Shown here one piece after another: positions 7,705-16,196 of a stretch of 64,000 nucleotides of DNA. A model generated the notes under the pieces. That model ran no database searches and had not been told where the DNA came from. It saw only the letters and a program-made list of their open reading frames with translations. Within the stretch, counting starts at the first letter, position 1. Each line of letters starts with the position of its first letter. This DNA comes from Bacteroidota bacterium (lineage in GTDB: Bacteria > Bacteroidota > Bacteroidia > Palsa-965), in contig JACQAM010000014.1 of NCBI GenBank assembly GCA_016194975.1, forward strand, positions 58,350 through 122,349, written 5' to 3'. The position numbers and the translations under genes are program-made.

Positions 7705-9239
7705 TCTTTTTTTTCGGAAGGGTCTTTCAGATTTTTCCTGATGTATTTCTCAGTCGGTAAAAGTGCCTGCTGAATTCTCAGTGCATACAGGATAGAATCA
7801 GTAATGCTTTTATTTTTTTCTTCGATGAGTTCTTTCTGCTCGCGGATCTCTGCTGTTCGTTCCTTCACCTGCTGTTCGAGTACTTCTTTTTGCCCTTCGA
7901 GCATTTTCTGTTTTTCTTTTTCCTGCTCAATGGTAATGGCAGAAAGTTTTTCTACTTCATCTAATTTTACACTCAGCACTTTGTTGGTATTGGAAAAATT
8001 GTACGCGAGGTAAACACTGGTCGAGATGGGAATGCTCATCAGGATGAAAAAAAGGATAAGCAAAACGGGAGTGCCGGAGGTGTTGAAGAAAAAATCGATC
8101 CGGTGAAAGAAAAATATAATGGACATTCCGACGAAAAGAAAAAGTGCAAATACACCGATCCCCGTTCCGAGGATCTTCGCCCCGGGACGATTTTCTTTCA
8201 TCGCCTTGTAAGTTCCGCGCGTCATGATGATCACGTTGAATAAAGCGTACCACACGAGCGAGGTGAAATAAAAACTCGGACTCAGCCAATTGGTAAATGC
8301 GAACAAAACGCCAATGGAACCTACTGCACCGGCAAGCCATGCCGCAAAACCATAACGCTCGTTGTAAACGCGGGAAATAAAAATAAGCAAAGCAAGAAAT
8401 ACAAGCGGGTTGAGAAAGAGAAGAAATATTTTCTGTGAGAAAAAGATCAGTTGCGGAGAGCTGCTGCTGTTGATGATGTACTGCAGAATAAAGATCATCG
8501 CGTAACAGAAAGCGAAAATAGAATAGAAAAGATTTTCTTTCGCTTTGCGGTAAAAAACATAAAGAAGGATATGCACGAATGATAATGTCAGGAGAAAAAT
8601 TCCTGCGGCAAAAACGATCGACAATAATCGATGGCCCTGCAACTGCCGCGATAAAGAATAAGGCGCTTTTACCAATGACATTTCAAACCCCAATGGATAA
8701 GCATCTTTTCCGCCGGTGAAAGAAGGGTAATGAAGTTCGGAATAACGAACTGCAATAAGATGAGAAGAAGTATCGCCCAACCTGATGCTGATCGGAAAAT
8801 GCGAAGGATCCATGCACACTTCTTTTTCTTTTTCGCCCGAAACATTTCCGAAGGAAGCTACTTTAATTCCATCGTAAAATATTTCCGAAGCACCGGCATG
8901 GTACAGATGAATTACGAGCGGGTCCTTAAAAAGATTTTCACCTGCATTTACTTTGTGGCGGAACCAGGAAATTTCTCCGTGGTAAGAAAGCGGCATCGAA
9001 TCCGTATTCACTTTCTGCCATTGCTCATCGCTGAAACCGGCAGATGCCCATTGCAGATTATCGCCCGAATGGAATTTCCAATCTTTATTAAGAAGTGTAT
9101 CGCCCGACTGTAAGGTATCGCCCGAATGATTCTCCCTGTATTTTTTTCCGTAATAATCGACAAGAGTAAAGTAGAGGAAGAAGGTGATAGCAAGTCCCGC
9201 GCTCCACGCAATTCTTTTTGGACTATACCTTTTACTCAT
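7701..9239 (-). CDS. 7TMR-DISM-like membrane sensor lacking its output domain
   Basis: 512 residues. One N-terminal membrane helix at about 12-25, an extracytoplasmic jelly-roll domain (about 45-190) like 7TMR-DISM extracellular domains, seven predicted membrane helices at about 205-405, then a coiled coil ending in SITDSILYALRIQQALLP. In related proteins that last segment is the linker and first strand of a SpoIIE phosphatase; here the protein ends about 15 residues later with no catalytic domain. The next gene in the operon does carry one. I chose the ATG at 9239 because the more upstream TTG (9260) lies inside a TATCTTTG -7 promoter box (9258-9265). Confidence 0.85.
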   Translation of the reverse strand: MSKRYSPKRIAWSAGLAITFFLYFTLVDYYGKKYRENHSGDTLQSGDTLLNKDWKFHSGDNLQWASAGFSDEQWQKVNTDSMPLSYHGEISWFRHKVNAGENLFKDPLVIHLYHAGASEIFYDGIKVASFGNVSGEKEKEVCMDPSHFPISIRLGDTSSHLIAVRYSELHYPSFTGGKDAYPLGFEMSLVKAPYSLSRQLQGHRLLSIVFAAGIFLLTLSFVHILLYVFYRKAKENLFYSIFAFCYAMIFILQYIINSSSSPQLIFFSQKIFLLFLNPLVFLALLIFISRVYNERYGFAAWLAGAVGSIGVLFAFTNWLSPSFYFTSLVWYALFNVIIMTRGTYKAMKENRPGAKILGTGIGVFALFLFVGMSIIFFFHRIDFFFNTSGTPVLLILFFILMSIPISTSVYLAYNFSNTNKVLSVKLDEVEKLSAITIEQEKEKQKMLEGQKEVLEQQVKERTAEIREQKELIEEKNKSITDSILYALRIQQALLPTEKYIRKNLKDPSEKKE

Positions 9240-9257
9240 GCAGGAAATGCCTTTTTC

Positions 9258-9265
9258 CAAAGATA
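9258..9265 (-). promoter_or_regulatory. Candidate -7 box for the sensor-phosphatase operon
   Basis: TATCTTTG on the minus strand matches the Bacteroidota -7 consensus TAnnTTTG about 20 bp upstream of the chosen ATG. No clear TTTG -33 box is seen. Confidence 0.45.
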
Positions 9266-9350
9266 GTTTTTATTGCCATCACGATTTTTATTTACCAATG
9301 AGAAGATATTGCCGGTTATGCAACACTCCTTCCTGTATGAGAATGAATTG

Positions 9351-9358
9351 TATATTTG
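9351..9358 (+). promoter_or_regulatory. Candidate -7 box for the first APC permease gene
   Basis: TATATTTG fits TAnnTTTG 51 bp before the start codon. A -33 TTTG is not evident. Confidence 0.4.
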
Positions 9359-9409
9359 GCTTCCCCGAAAACAGAATTCAACCTCAGAAAACCATAACTA
9401 AAAAAATCT

Positions 9410-11029
9410 ATGAGTTTATTCCGGAAGAAATCGCTCGAAACTTTATTGGCGCAATCGGCAGAGACCGAAGGAGGTTTGAAAAAAACACTCGGTTCATGGT
9501 CATTGCTCGCGCTCGGTATAGGCGCTATCATTGGCGCCGGACTTTTTGTGCGCACCGCGAGTGCAGCAGCTGAAGCAGCCGGTTCTGCAGTTACACTTTC
9601 ATTCATTGTTGCAGCGATCGGTTGCGCATTCGCCGGATTGTGTTACGCAGAATTCGCAGCCATGATCCCGATTGCGGGCAGCGCATACACGTATGCATAC
9701 ACGACCATGGGAGAAATTATTGCATGGATCATAGGGTGGGCGCTGATACTCGAATATGCTCTCGGTGCAGCGACCGTTTCCATTGCGTGGAGCGAGTATC
9801 TGAATAAATTATTAGCCAGCGTTTTTCATACCAGTGTTCCCTATAAATATTGTCATTCTCCAATGGAACATCTGCACACGATCAATCACAAATTTGTTCC
9901 GAGCGTTCCTGATCTTCATCTTGCTTCATCGGATTCACTTAAGATGGCAGTGAGTTTTTCGAAAGACAGTATCGCTGCAGTTTCGCCGGAAGTGTTGCAC
10001 AAAATGCCGGCCGATATTGCATCGCACGTTGTGAATTACGACGGGCTCATTAATCTTCCCGCAATAGGAATTCTTTTTTTACTCACACTTCTTCTCATTA
10101 AAGGAACACAGGAATCTGCTTTTGTAAATGCGATCATCGTGTTCCTGAAAGTTTCCATCGTTCTTGTTTTCATTGCCGTGGGCTGGCGATTCATCAATGG
10201 CGCAAATCATCATCCGTACATGATTCCCGATCACGTAAAAGATCACGAAGGATTTTTCAAACACGGCTGGGGTGGAATCATCGGTGGCGCTGCCATTGTA
10301 TTTTTTGCATTCATCGGTTTCGATGCAGTTTCTACTGCCGCGCAGGAAGCCAAAAATCCAAAGCGCGATATGCCAATAGGAATTCTCGGATCGCTTGCTG
10401 TGTGTACTGTGCTCTACATTTTATTTTCGTGGGTACTCACCGGTGTTGCACCGTGGGCCGATTTTGCTGATGCAACAAAAGGAAAAGAAGCGTCTGTAGC
10501 TTATGCGATCGATACGTACATGCCCGGTTATCATTGGCTCTCCACTGCGGTTACCATCGCAATTCTCGCCGGATTCTCCTCTGTAATTCTCGTGATGCTC
10601 ATGGGACAAAGCCGCGTATTTTATTCCATGTCGCACGATGGATTGCTTCCGAAAATATTTTCTCACCTGCATCCCAAATTCCGCACACCTTACAAGAGCA
10701 ACATGATGCTTTTGGTTTTTGTTGGATTGTTTGCCGCATTTATTCCGAGTGACATCACCGGCGATCTTACCAGCATCGGAACATTACTCGCGTTCGTACT
10801 CGTATGCGTGGGCATCTGGATCATGCGCGTGAAAAATCCAAACATCCCGCGTCCGTTCAGAACTCCATTGGTTCCACTCGTTCCCATTCTCGGAATTGCA
10901 GTGTGCTCCTTCATGATCATCGGCCTCGATCATGTTACGCAGCTCAGTGCATTTGCGTGGATGATCTTCGGACTGATCATTTATTTCCTGCACGGACGGA
11001 AGAATAGTAAATTGAATGTACTGAAGTAA
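9410..11029 (+). CDS. APC-superfamily amino acid permease (CAT-like)
   Basis: 539 residues with about 12 membrane helices. The first helix carries the substrate-binding glycine motif GIGAIIGAGLF (about 36-46), diagnostic of APC transporters, and the N-terminus LFRKKSLETLL resembles cationic amino acid transporters. A roughly 95-residue hydrophilic loop between helices 3 and 4 (about 140-220), rich in His and Ser, is longer than usual. The protein imports amino acids across the inner membrane by proton coupling or exchange; the substrate cannot be fixed from sequence. A second APC gene follows 134 bp downstream, separated by an AATCTGT-type inverted repeat. Confidence 0.9.
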   Translation: MSLFRKKSLETLLAQSAETEGGLKKTLGSWSLLALGIGAIIGAGLFVRTASAAAEAAGSAVTLSFIVAAIGCAFAGLCYAEFAAMIPIAGSAYTYAYTTMGEIIAWIIGWALILEYALGAATVSIAWSEYLNKLLASVFHTSVPYKYCHSPMEHLHTINHKFVPSVPDLHLASSDSLKMAVSFSKDSIAAVSPEVLHKMPADIASHVVNYDGLINLPAIGILFLLTLLLIKGTQESAFVNAIIVFLKVSIVLVFIAVGWRFINGANHHPYMIPDHVKDHEGFFKHGWGGIIGGAAIVFFAFIGFDAVSTAAQEAKNPKRDMPIGILGSLAVCTVLYILFSWVLTGVAPWADFADATKGKEASVAYAIDTYMPGYHWLSTAVTIAILAGFSSVILVMLMGQSRVFYSMSHDGLLPKIFSHLHPKFRTPYKSNMMLLVFVGLFAAFIPSDITGDLTSIGTLLAFVLVCVGIWIMRVKNPNIPRPFRTPLVPLVPILGIAVCSFMIIGLDHVTQLSAFAWMIFGLIIYFLHGRKNSKLNVLK

Positions 11030-11036
11030 CGGCGGG

Positions 11037-11160
11037 AAGATTACAGATAACTACGGAGACTACTGATTACTGATGGCGCTTATGTACAGATGCGAATCAA
11101 TATTTGTAAATCAGTTTAGATTTGTAATCTGTATTCTCCGTAAAAATCTGTAATCTTCCC
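11037..11160. repeat. AGATTACAGAT inverted repeat between the two APC genes
   Basis: GGAAGATTACAGAT-type sequence at about 11036-11048 is mirrored by ATCTGTAATCTTCC at about 11147-11160, with further ACGGAGA/TCTCCGT and TTGTAATCTGT copies inside. Similar blocks occur at about 16823-16853 and 58215-58360. It fills the whole intergenic space. Confidence 0.7.
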
Positions 11161-11163
11161 TCT

Positions 11164-12621
11164 ATGCCTGAACAACGTGAATTCAAAAGAAGTTTAGGCC
11201 TGATCGATGCAACATCACTCGTTGCAGGATCAATGATCGGTTCCGGAATTTTTTTGGTGAGCAGTGATATGGCGCGCGATCTCGGCAGTGCGGGATGGCT
11301 CATTGTTGCGTGGCTCATCACGGGCGCGATCACGCTCGCGGCTGCACTCTCGTACGGCGAACTCGCGGGCATGATGCCTGACGCGGGCGGGCAATACGTG
11401 TACATACGGCGCGCGTGGGGAAAACTTCCTGCATTCCTTTATGGATGGACTGTTTTTACCGTAATACAAACCGGCGTGATCGCAGCGGTGGCCACCGCAT
11501 TTGCAAATTATTCTTCGGAACTTATTCCTTTCTTTTCGTTGAAACATTTTGTTTTTCACATTGGTAATTTTCATGTTTCTACCGGGCAGTTGCTTGCTGT
11601 AGGGTTAATTGTTTTTCTCACCTTCTTAAATACACTTGGTGTGCAGGGCGGAGCGCTCGTGCAGAAAATATTTACGTCGGCAAAATTACTTGCACTGTTC
11701 GGGTTGATTCTTCTCGGGCTTATCGTAGGATTGAAAACGCATGTTTTCGGAACTAATTTTTCCAATGCGTGGAATGCTTCTTCTGTTTCGCAGGAAGTGA
11801 AAGACGGCCCGTGGGTTACGCATTCACTCAGCGGATTTGCATTGCTGTTTGTACTTGGAACCACCATGATTAATTCACTTTTTTCGAGCGATGCGTGGAA
11901 TAATGTCACATTCATTGCAGGAGAAATCCGCGATCCAAAAAAAAATATTCCGCGTTCACTTATTCTCGGAACAGGAATTGTTACGGCGCTTTATATTCTT
12001 GCAAACGTGGCGTATCTCGCATTATTGAATTTAAAAGGAGATCCGCATGGAGCTGATGTCGCTTCACGCGGAATGCAGTTTGCAGAAATGGGAAGAGTGG
12101 GAACAGCGGCAGCCACCATGATCTTCGGAAAAACCGCAACGGTAATGATGGCGGTTCTCATTATGGTTTCCACGTTCGGTTGCAACAATGGAATTGTTCT
12201 CGCGGGTGCGCGCCTGTATTACGCGATGGCCAAAGACGGATTATTTTTTAAACGTGCATCATCGCTCAATTCAAATTCCGTTCCTGCATTCGGCCTGTGG
12301 ACGCAATGCGCGTGGGCATGCGCGTTATGTTTTTCCGGAACGTATAACGACCTGCTCACGTATGCTACTTTCGCGTCACTTATTTTTTACATCATCACCA
12401 TCGGAGGAATTTTCATTCTGCGAAAACGCGAGCCCGATGTTCCGCGCCCGTACAAAGCGCTCGGCTATCCGCTGCTGCCCGCACTTTACATTCTTGCGGC
12501 GGGAGGAATTTGCATCGATCTTATTTTTTTCAAACCACACAATAGTATCGCCGGGCTCATTATTGTACTGATCGGGTTGCCCGTTTATTTTGTGAATAAG
12601 GCGGTGAAGAAGAGGATTTGA
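11164..12621 (+). CDS. APC-superfamily amino acid permease (LAT-like)
   Basis: 485 residues with 12 predicted membrane helices and no long loops. The first helix has the glycine motif SMIGSGIFL (about 22-30) typical of the family; ALSYGELAGMMPDAGGQY (about 61-78) matches the conserved helix 2/3 region. It is shorter than, and clearly diverged from, the preceding permease, so the two are not a recent duplication. Likely an inner-membrane amino acid transporter or exchanger of unknown substrate. The stop overlaps an ORF6N gene remnant by 4 bp. Confidence 0.9.
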   Translation: MPEQREFKRSLGLIDATSLVAGSMIGSGIFLVSSDMARDLGSAGWLIVAWLITGAITLAAALSYGELAGMMPDAGGQYVYIRRAWGKLPAFLYGWTVFTVIQTGVIAAVATAFANYSSELIPFFSLKHFVFHIGNFHVSTGQLLAVGLIVFLTFLNTLGVQGGALVQKIFTSAKLLALFGLILLGLIVGLKTHVFGTNFSNAWNASSVSQEVKDGPWVTHSLSGFALLFVLGTTMINSLFSSDAWNNVTFIAGEIRDPKKNIPRSLILGTGIVTALYILANVAYLALLNLKGDPHGADVASRGMQFAEMGRVGTAAATMIFGKTATVMMAVLIMVSTFGCNNGIVLAGARLYYAMAKDGLFFKRASSLNSNSVPAFGLWTQCAWACALCFSGTYNDLLTYATFASLIFYIITIGGIFILRKREPDVPRPYKALGYPLLPALYILAAGGICIDLIFFKPHNSIAGLIIVLIGLPVYFVNKAVKKRI

Positions 12622-13034
12622 GATTTGAAAACCTGAGATTATTTTTTTGGAGAAACAGTGGTGTCCAAGTAACGAAAACCGAAGACGAAATTTTGAGGTC
12701 GCAATTTGCGACCACAAAGACGAGACGCGGAGGAACACGGTATTTGCCAATGGTATTTACAGAGCATGGGATTCTGCAGTTATCAAATGTATTAAGCGGT
12801 AGGCGCGCCATTCAAATGAGTTTCAAAATCATCGACGTCTTTGTTAAACTTCGCCAGGTACTCGCCGATAATTCAGAACTACGATTGCTCATTGGGGAAA
12901 TAAGAAAGAAAACGGATAACAATACAAAAAACATCGAAGTTGTTTTTCAATACCTTGATGAATTGATACAGAAAAAAGATAACCGGAAACCGCGAAAACT
13001 AATCGGGTATGTTAATCATAAAAAGAAAAAGTGA
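12618..13034 (+). pseudogene. ORF6N-domain DNA-binding protein remnant (N-terminus missing)
   Basis: 138 codons. The segment QVTKTEDEILRSQFATTK...RYLPMVFTEHGI...LSGRRAIQMSFKIIDVFVKLR matches the second half of ORF6N-domain proteins found in phages and Bacteroidota genomes. The expected first 40-60 residues (the part with DLAELYGV in intact copies) are absent, because the reading frame begins in the 3' end of the permease gene, overlapping its stop by 4 bp. The C-terminal coiled coil (about 70-120) and basic tail look intact. Probably a decayed gene; a short functional form starting at the ATG cannot be excluded. Confidence 0.65.
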
Positions 13035-13181
13035 ATTTAACGGTAACCATAAGCCCGCATTTCGCGGCTATAAAGAAGAGCTGATTCCCTAATGAAAATT
13101 ATTTTCAGTTAGAATTCCATTTACAAACGCCTCTCCTCCTTTTTCTTGTTTCAATAGCGCATCTTTGGATTCATTTTACCA

Positions 13182-14111
13182 ATGAGAAACCGGCTGCGCG
13201 ATTATTTTTCTTTTACCGACAGCGAACGCAAAGGAACGGTCGTACTGTTGCTGCTTGTTTTAGTACTCGTCATCTATTCATTCGCGAAAAATAAATTCAG
13301 CGATCCTGCCGGTAAAGAAATTGCCATCAGCGAAAAATGGATACCGGCAACAGATTCCACGATTGCAAAAAATAATTTGCCGGATGAAAAAGATGATCGC
13401 GAGCAAATACTCGTGCAGGATGCCTCTCCGCATTCACTCTATCGCCAGCATGAACTTTTTAATTTCGATCCGAATACGATTGCAGAAGATGACTGGGTAC
13501 GGCTTGGATTGAGTCCTGCGCAGGCGCGCGTCATAAAAAAATATCAGTCGAAGGGAGGAACCTTCCGCACGAAAGACGATCTGAAAAAAATGTTCGTCAT
13601 CTCCGGTAAATTTTACAACGAGATCGAATCGTACATTTTACTTCCAGAAAAAAATAATTCTGTCGCGCAGAATTCTTCCTCCACACCTTTCGTTTCTCCT
13701 CCGAAAAAAGAAAAAAGGATCATCGAACTGAACACAGCTGACAGCAGTGATCTTGTTTCAGTAAACGGAATTGGCCCCGCATTTGCAAAAAGAATTCTCG
13801 AATACCGCAATCGGCTGGGCGGATTTCATTCGAATGAACAACTGATGGAAGTGTACGGAATAGATGCAGAAAAATATTCCACGCTCAAGGACCAGGTGAA
13901 AACAGATTCCACTTACATCCGGAAAATAAATATCAATACCGCGGAAATTTCAGAATTGAGAAAGCATCCTTATTTTTCTCCGGCAATAGCGGCTGCACTC
14001 GTGAATTACCGGAAACAGCACGGGCCGTTTAAAAATATTTCTGATATCCGCAAATGCGCTTTGGTGAGTGACGATTTATACCGTAAAATTGCACCCTACC
14101 TTTCGCTGTAA
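13182..14111 (+). CDS. Membrane-anchored protein with three helix-hairpin-helix (ComEA-like) domains
   Basis: 309 residues. A membrane helix at about 20-36 follows a short basic N-terminus. Three HhH/ComEA-type repeats follow: about 93-140 (LGLSPAQARVIKKYQ), 181-230 (VNGIGPAFAKRILEYR, the best match) and 249-300 (FSPAIAAALVNYRKQ). Each contains the FDPN/LNTA/INTA entry motif and a GG/GPF turn. ComEA proteins bind DNA during uptake, but Bacteroidota commonly carry such multi-HhH proteins without a known role. apt starts 3 bp after the stop, so the two are probably cotranscribed. Confidence 0.85.
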   Translation: MRNRLRDYFSFTDSERKGTVVLLLLVLVLVIYSFAKNKFSDPAGKEIAISEKWIPATDSTIAKNNLPDEKDDREQILVQDASPHSLYRQHELFNFDPNTIAEDDWVRLGLSPAQARVIKKYQSKGGTFRTKDDLKKMFVISGKFYNEIESYILLPEKNNSVAQNSSSTPFVSPPKKEKRIIELNTADSSDLVSVNGIGPAFAKRILEYRNRLGGFHSNEQLMEVYGIDAEKYSTLKDQVKTDSTYIRKININTAEISELRKHPYFSPAIAAALVNYRKQHGPFKNISDIRKCALVSDDLYRKIAPYLSL

Positions 14112-14114
14112 AAA

Positions 14115-14636
14115 TTGGATTCCATTCGCAAAGCCATTCGCAACGTCCCTGATTTTCCTAAGCCGGGGATCAACTTCAAAGACATTACTCCGCTGCTGCA
14201 GGATCCTGAACTCGGAATAGAAATTGTTTCCGCATTTGCAGAACGGCTCGAAAAAATTCCGGTTGATGCTATTGTAGGAATTGAAAGCCGCGGATTTCTT
14301 TTCGGTTACCTGCTCGCCATGGAAATGAATGTTCCGTTCATTCCTATTCGTAAATCAGGAAAACTTCCGTGGAAAACCATTGGCGTCGATTACGCGCTCG
14401 AGTACGGAACCGCGCGCGTGGAGATGCACGAGGACGCGCTCGAAGCAGGCATGCACGTGCTTGTGCACGATGATCTTCTTGCTACCGGAGGAACCGCAGC
14501 CGCAGCCGCACAATTGGTTCGAATGAAAAAAGCAAAAGTTTCTGCATTCGCATTTGTAGTGGAACTCGATTTTCTCGAGGGAAGAAAAAATCTTATTTCG
14601 TATTCTGAAAATATTATCAGTCTTGTGAATTATTGA
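14115..14636 (+). CDS. apt: Adenine phosphoribosyltransferase
   Basis: 173 residues, full length. It makes AMP from adenine and PRPP in purine salvage. The N-terminus has VPDFPKPGINFKDITPLL (11-28) as in E. coli Apt, and the PRPP-binding loop VLVHDDLLATGG is at 115-126. The best start is TTG at 14115, three bases after the upstream stop, since no ATG gives the conserved N-terminus. A repeat block begins 10 bp beyond the stop codon. Confidence 0.95.
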   Translation: MDSIRKAIRNVPDFPKPGINFKDITPLLQDPELGIEIVSAFAERLEKIPVDAIVGIESRGFLFGYLLAMEMNVPFIPIRKSGKLPWKTIGVDYALEYGTARVEMHEDALEAGMHVLVHDDLLATGGTAAAAAQLVRMKKAKVSAFAFVVELDFLEGRKNLISYSENIISLVNY

Positions 14637-14646
14637 TAGTACCGAT

Positions 14647-14799
14647 TACTGTACGAACTGCGAAATTCACGTAGTACGAACTACGAAATTCACGTAGTAC
14701 GAAGTACGAAAGAATCGAATTTACGAAGTAAGAATGGGAATTTTTGCATTTGTCAGTATTCGTAGTTAGTAGTTCGCCCATTTCGTAATTCGTACAGTA
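14647..14799. repeat. MITE-like palindromic element, copy A
   Basis: 153 bp bounded by TACTGTACGAAcTgCGAAAT on the left and ATTTCGTAATTCGTACAGTA on the right (terminal inverted repeats, two differences). The interior is stuttering CGTAGTACGAA and shares GAAAGAATCGAATTTACGAAG...GGGAATTTTTGCATT with copy B. A 23-bp internal duplication makes it longer than copy B. No coding capacity is credible. Confidence 0.8.
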
Positions 14800-14829
14800 G
14801 AAACGAAATCTCATCTGAAAATATTAGGA

Positions 14830-14959
14830 TACTGTACGAATTACGAAATTCACGAAGTACGAAGTACGAAAGAATCGAATTTACGAAGCACGAATGGGAA
14901 TTTTTGCATTCGTCAGTATTCGTAGTTCGTAGTTCGCCCATTTCGTAATTCGTACAGTA
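14830..14959. repeat. MITE-like palindromic element, copy B
   Basis: 130 bp with perfect 20-bp terminal inverted repeats, TACTGTACGAATTACGAAAT and its complement. It is in the same orientation as copy A, 30 bp away. The interior is nearly the same as copy A. Confidence 0.85.
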
Positions 14960-14983
14960 GCCCATTTCGTAATTCGTACAGTA
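14936..14983. repeat. Tandem duplication of the element's right end
   Basis: A 24-bp unit (GCCCATTTCGTAATTCG + TACAGTA) occurs twice in tandem, 14936-14959 and 14960-14983, without change. This suggests slippage or end-specific duplication at the element boundary. Confidence 0.8.
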
Positions 14984-15053
14984 GCACCCTGTTTACCTTC
15001 CTTCAATTTCGTTAGTTTTGTAATCCTTACCCGAAACCGCAAAAAACTTTATC

Positions 15054-16196
15054 ATGGAATTTTCCCTCAGTGAAAACCAGCAGATGATTGCTGGAATGAT
15101 CCGCAAATTCGGAGATGAGCACATTCGCCCACATTTGATGGAGTGGGATGAAACGCAGAAATTTCCTGTAGAGGTAATGAAGAAACTCGGAGATATTGGA
15201 TTGCTGGGCGTGCTTGTTCCGCAGGAATACGGCGGATCGGGATTCGGTTATTTTGAATATGTAACTGCGCTTACAGAGATCGGAAAAATTTGCGGATCGA
15301 TCTGTCTTTCTGTTGCTGCGCACAATTCGCTTTGCACCGGGCACATTATGCAATTCGGAAATGAAGAGCAGAAGAAAAAATATTTACCGAAGCTCGCTAC
15401 CGGGGAATGGATAGGAGCGTGGGGACTCACCGAACAGAATACAGGATCGGACGCGGGCGGAATGCTCACCACTGCAATTCCGGACGGAGATCATTTTATT
15501 CTCAACGGTTCGAAAAATTTTATCACGCATGCAATCTCGGGCGATGTGTCGGTGGTGATCGCACGCACAGGAGAAAAAGGAGATTCGCACGGCATGACGG
15601 CTTTCATTATTGAGAAAGGAACGAAAGGATTCTCATCCGGAAAAAAAGAAAACAAACTCGGCATGCGCGCTTCTGAAACGGCAGAACTTATTTTCCAGGA
15701 TTGCCGCGTTCACAAAAGTCAGGTGATGGGAAAAGTGGGAGAAGGATTTATTCAGGCGATGAAAGTGCTCGATGGCGGAAGAATTTCCATTGCAGCAGTT
15801 GCGCTTGGCATTGCAAAAGGAGCGTATGAAGCTGCGCTGAAATATTCCAAAGAGCGCCAGCAATTCGGAAAACCAATTTCTTATTTCCAGGCCATCGCTT
15901 TTAAACTGGCTGATATGGCAACAGAAATTGAAGCAGCCGAGCTGCTCACTTTCCAGGCGGCAGATCTGAAAAACCGCGGCCAAAAAGTAACGAAGCAATC
16001 GGCTTTTGCAAAATATTATGCTTCTGAAGTTTCTGTTCGTGTTGCAACTGAAGCTGTGCAGATCTTCGGTGGATACGGTTACACGAAAGATTTTCCCGCA
16101 GAAAAATATTACCGCGATTCGAAACTCTGCACGATCGGTGAAGGAACATCCGAGATCCAGAAACTCGTGATCTCACGCGAAGTGATCAATGAATAA
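15054..16196 (+). CDS. Acyl-CoA dehydrogenase
   Basis: 380 residues, the full length for short/medium-chain acyl-CoA dehydrogenases. N-terminal helical domain (about 1-120), middle beta domain (about 121-225, with WGLTEQNTGSDAGG as the FAD/substrate signature), C-terminal helical domain (about 230-380, FGKPISYFQAI and QIFGGYGYTKDFP). The catalytic base is expected to be the Glu of IGEGTSEIQ (about 362-369). It carries out FAD-dependent alpha,beta-dehydrogenation in fatty acid or branched-chain amino acid breakdown. A TAGTTTTG -7-like box lies at 15013-15020. The following gene overlaps by 8 bp. Confidence 0.95.
   Translation: MEFSLSENQQMIAGMIRKFGDEHIRPHLMEWDETQKFPVEVMKKLGDIGLLGVLVPQEYGGSGFGYFEYVTALTEIGKICGSICLSVAAHNSLCTGHIMQFGNEEQKKKYLPKLATGEWIGAWGLTEQNTGSDAGGMLTTAIPDGDHFILNGSKNFITHAISGDVSVVIARTGEKGDSHGMTAFIIEKGTKGFSSGKKENKLGMRASETAELIFQDCRVHKSQVMGKVGEGFIQAMKVLDGGRISIAAVALGIAKGAYEAALKYSKERQQFGKPISYFQAIAFKLADMATEIEAAELLTFQAADLKNRGQKVTKQSAFAKYYASEVSVRVATEAVQIFGGYGYTKDFPAEKYYRDSKLCTIGEGTSEIQKLVISREVINE

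Noticed and set aside
9240..9260. Upstream TTG start of the 7TM sensor
   Set aside because: It is part of the TATCTTTG promoter box, so the ribosome cannot use it.
14647..14983. CRISPR array
   Set aside because: The repeats are palindromic halves of two nearly identical elements, not regularly spaced repeats with unique spacers, and no cas genes are nearby.
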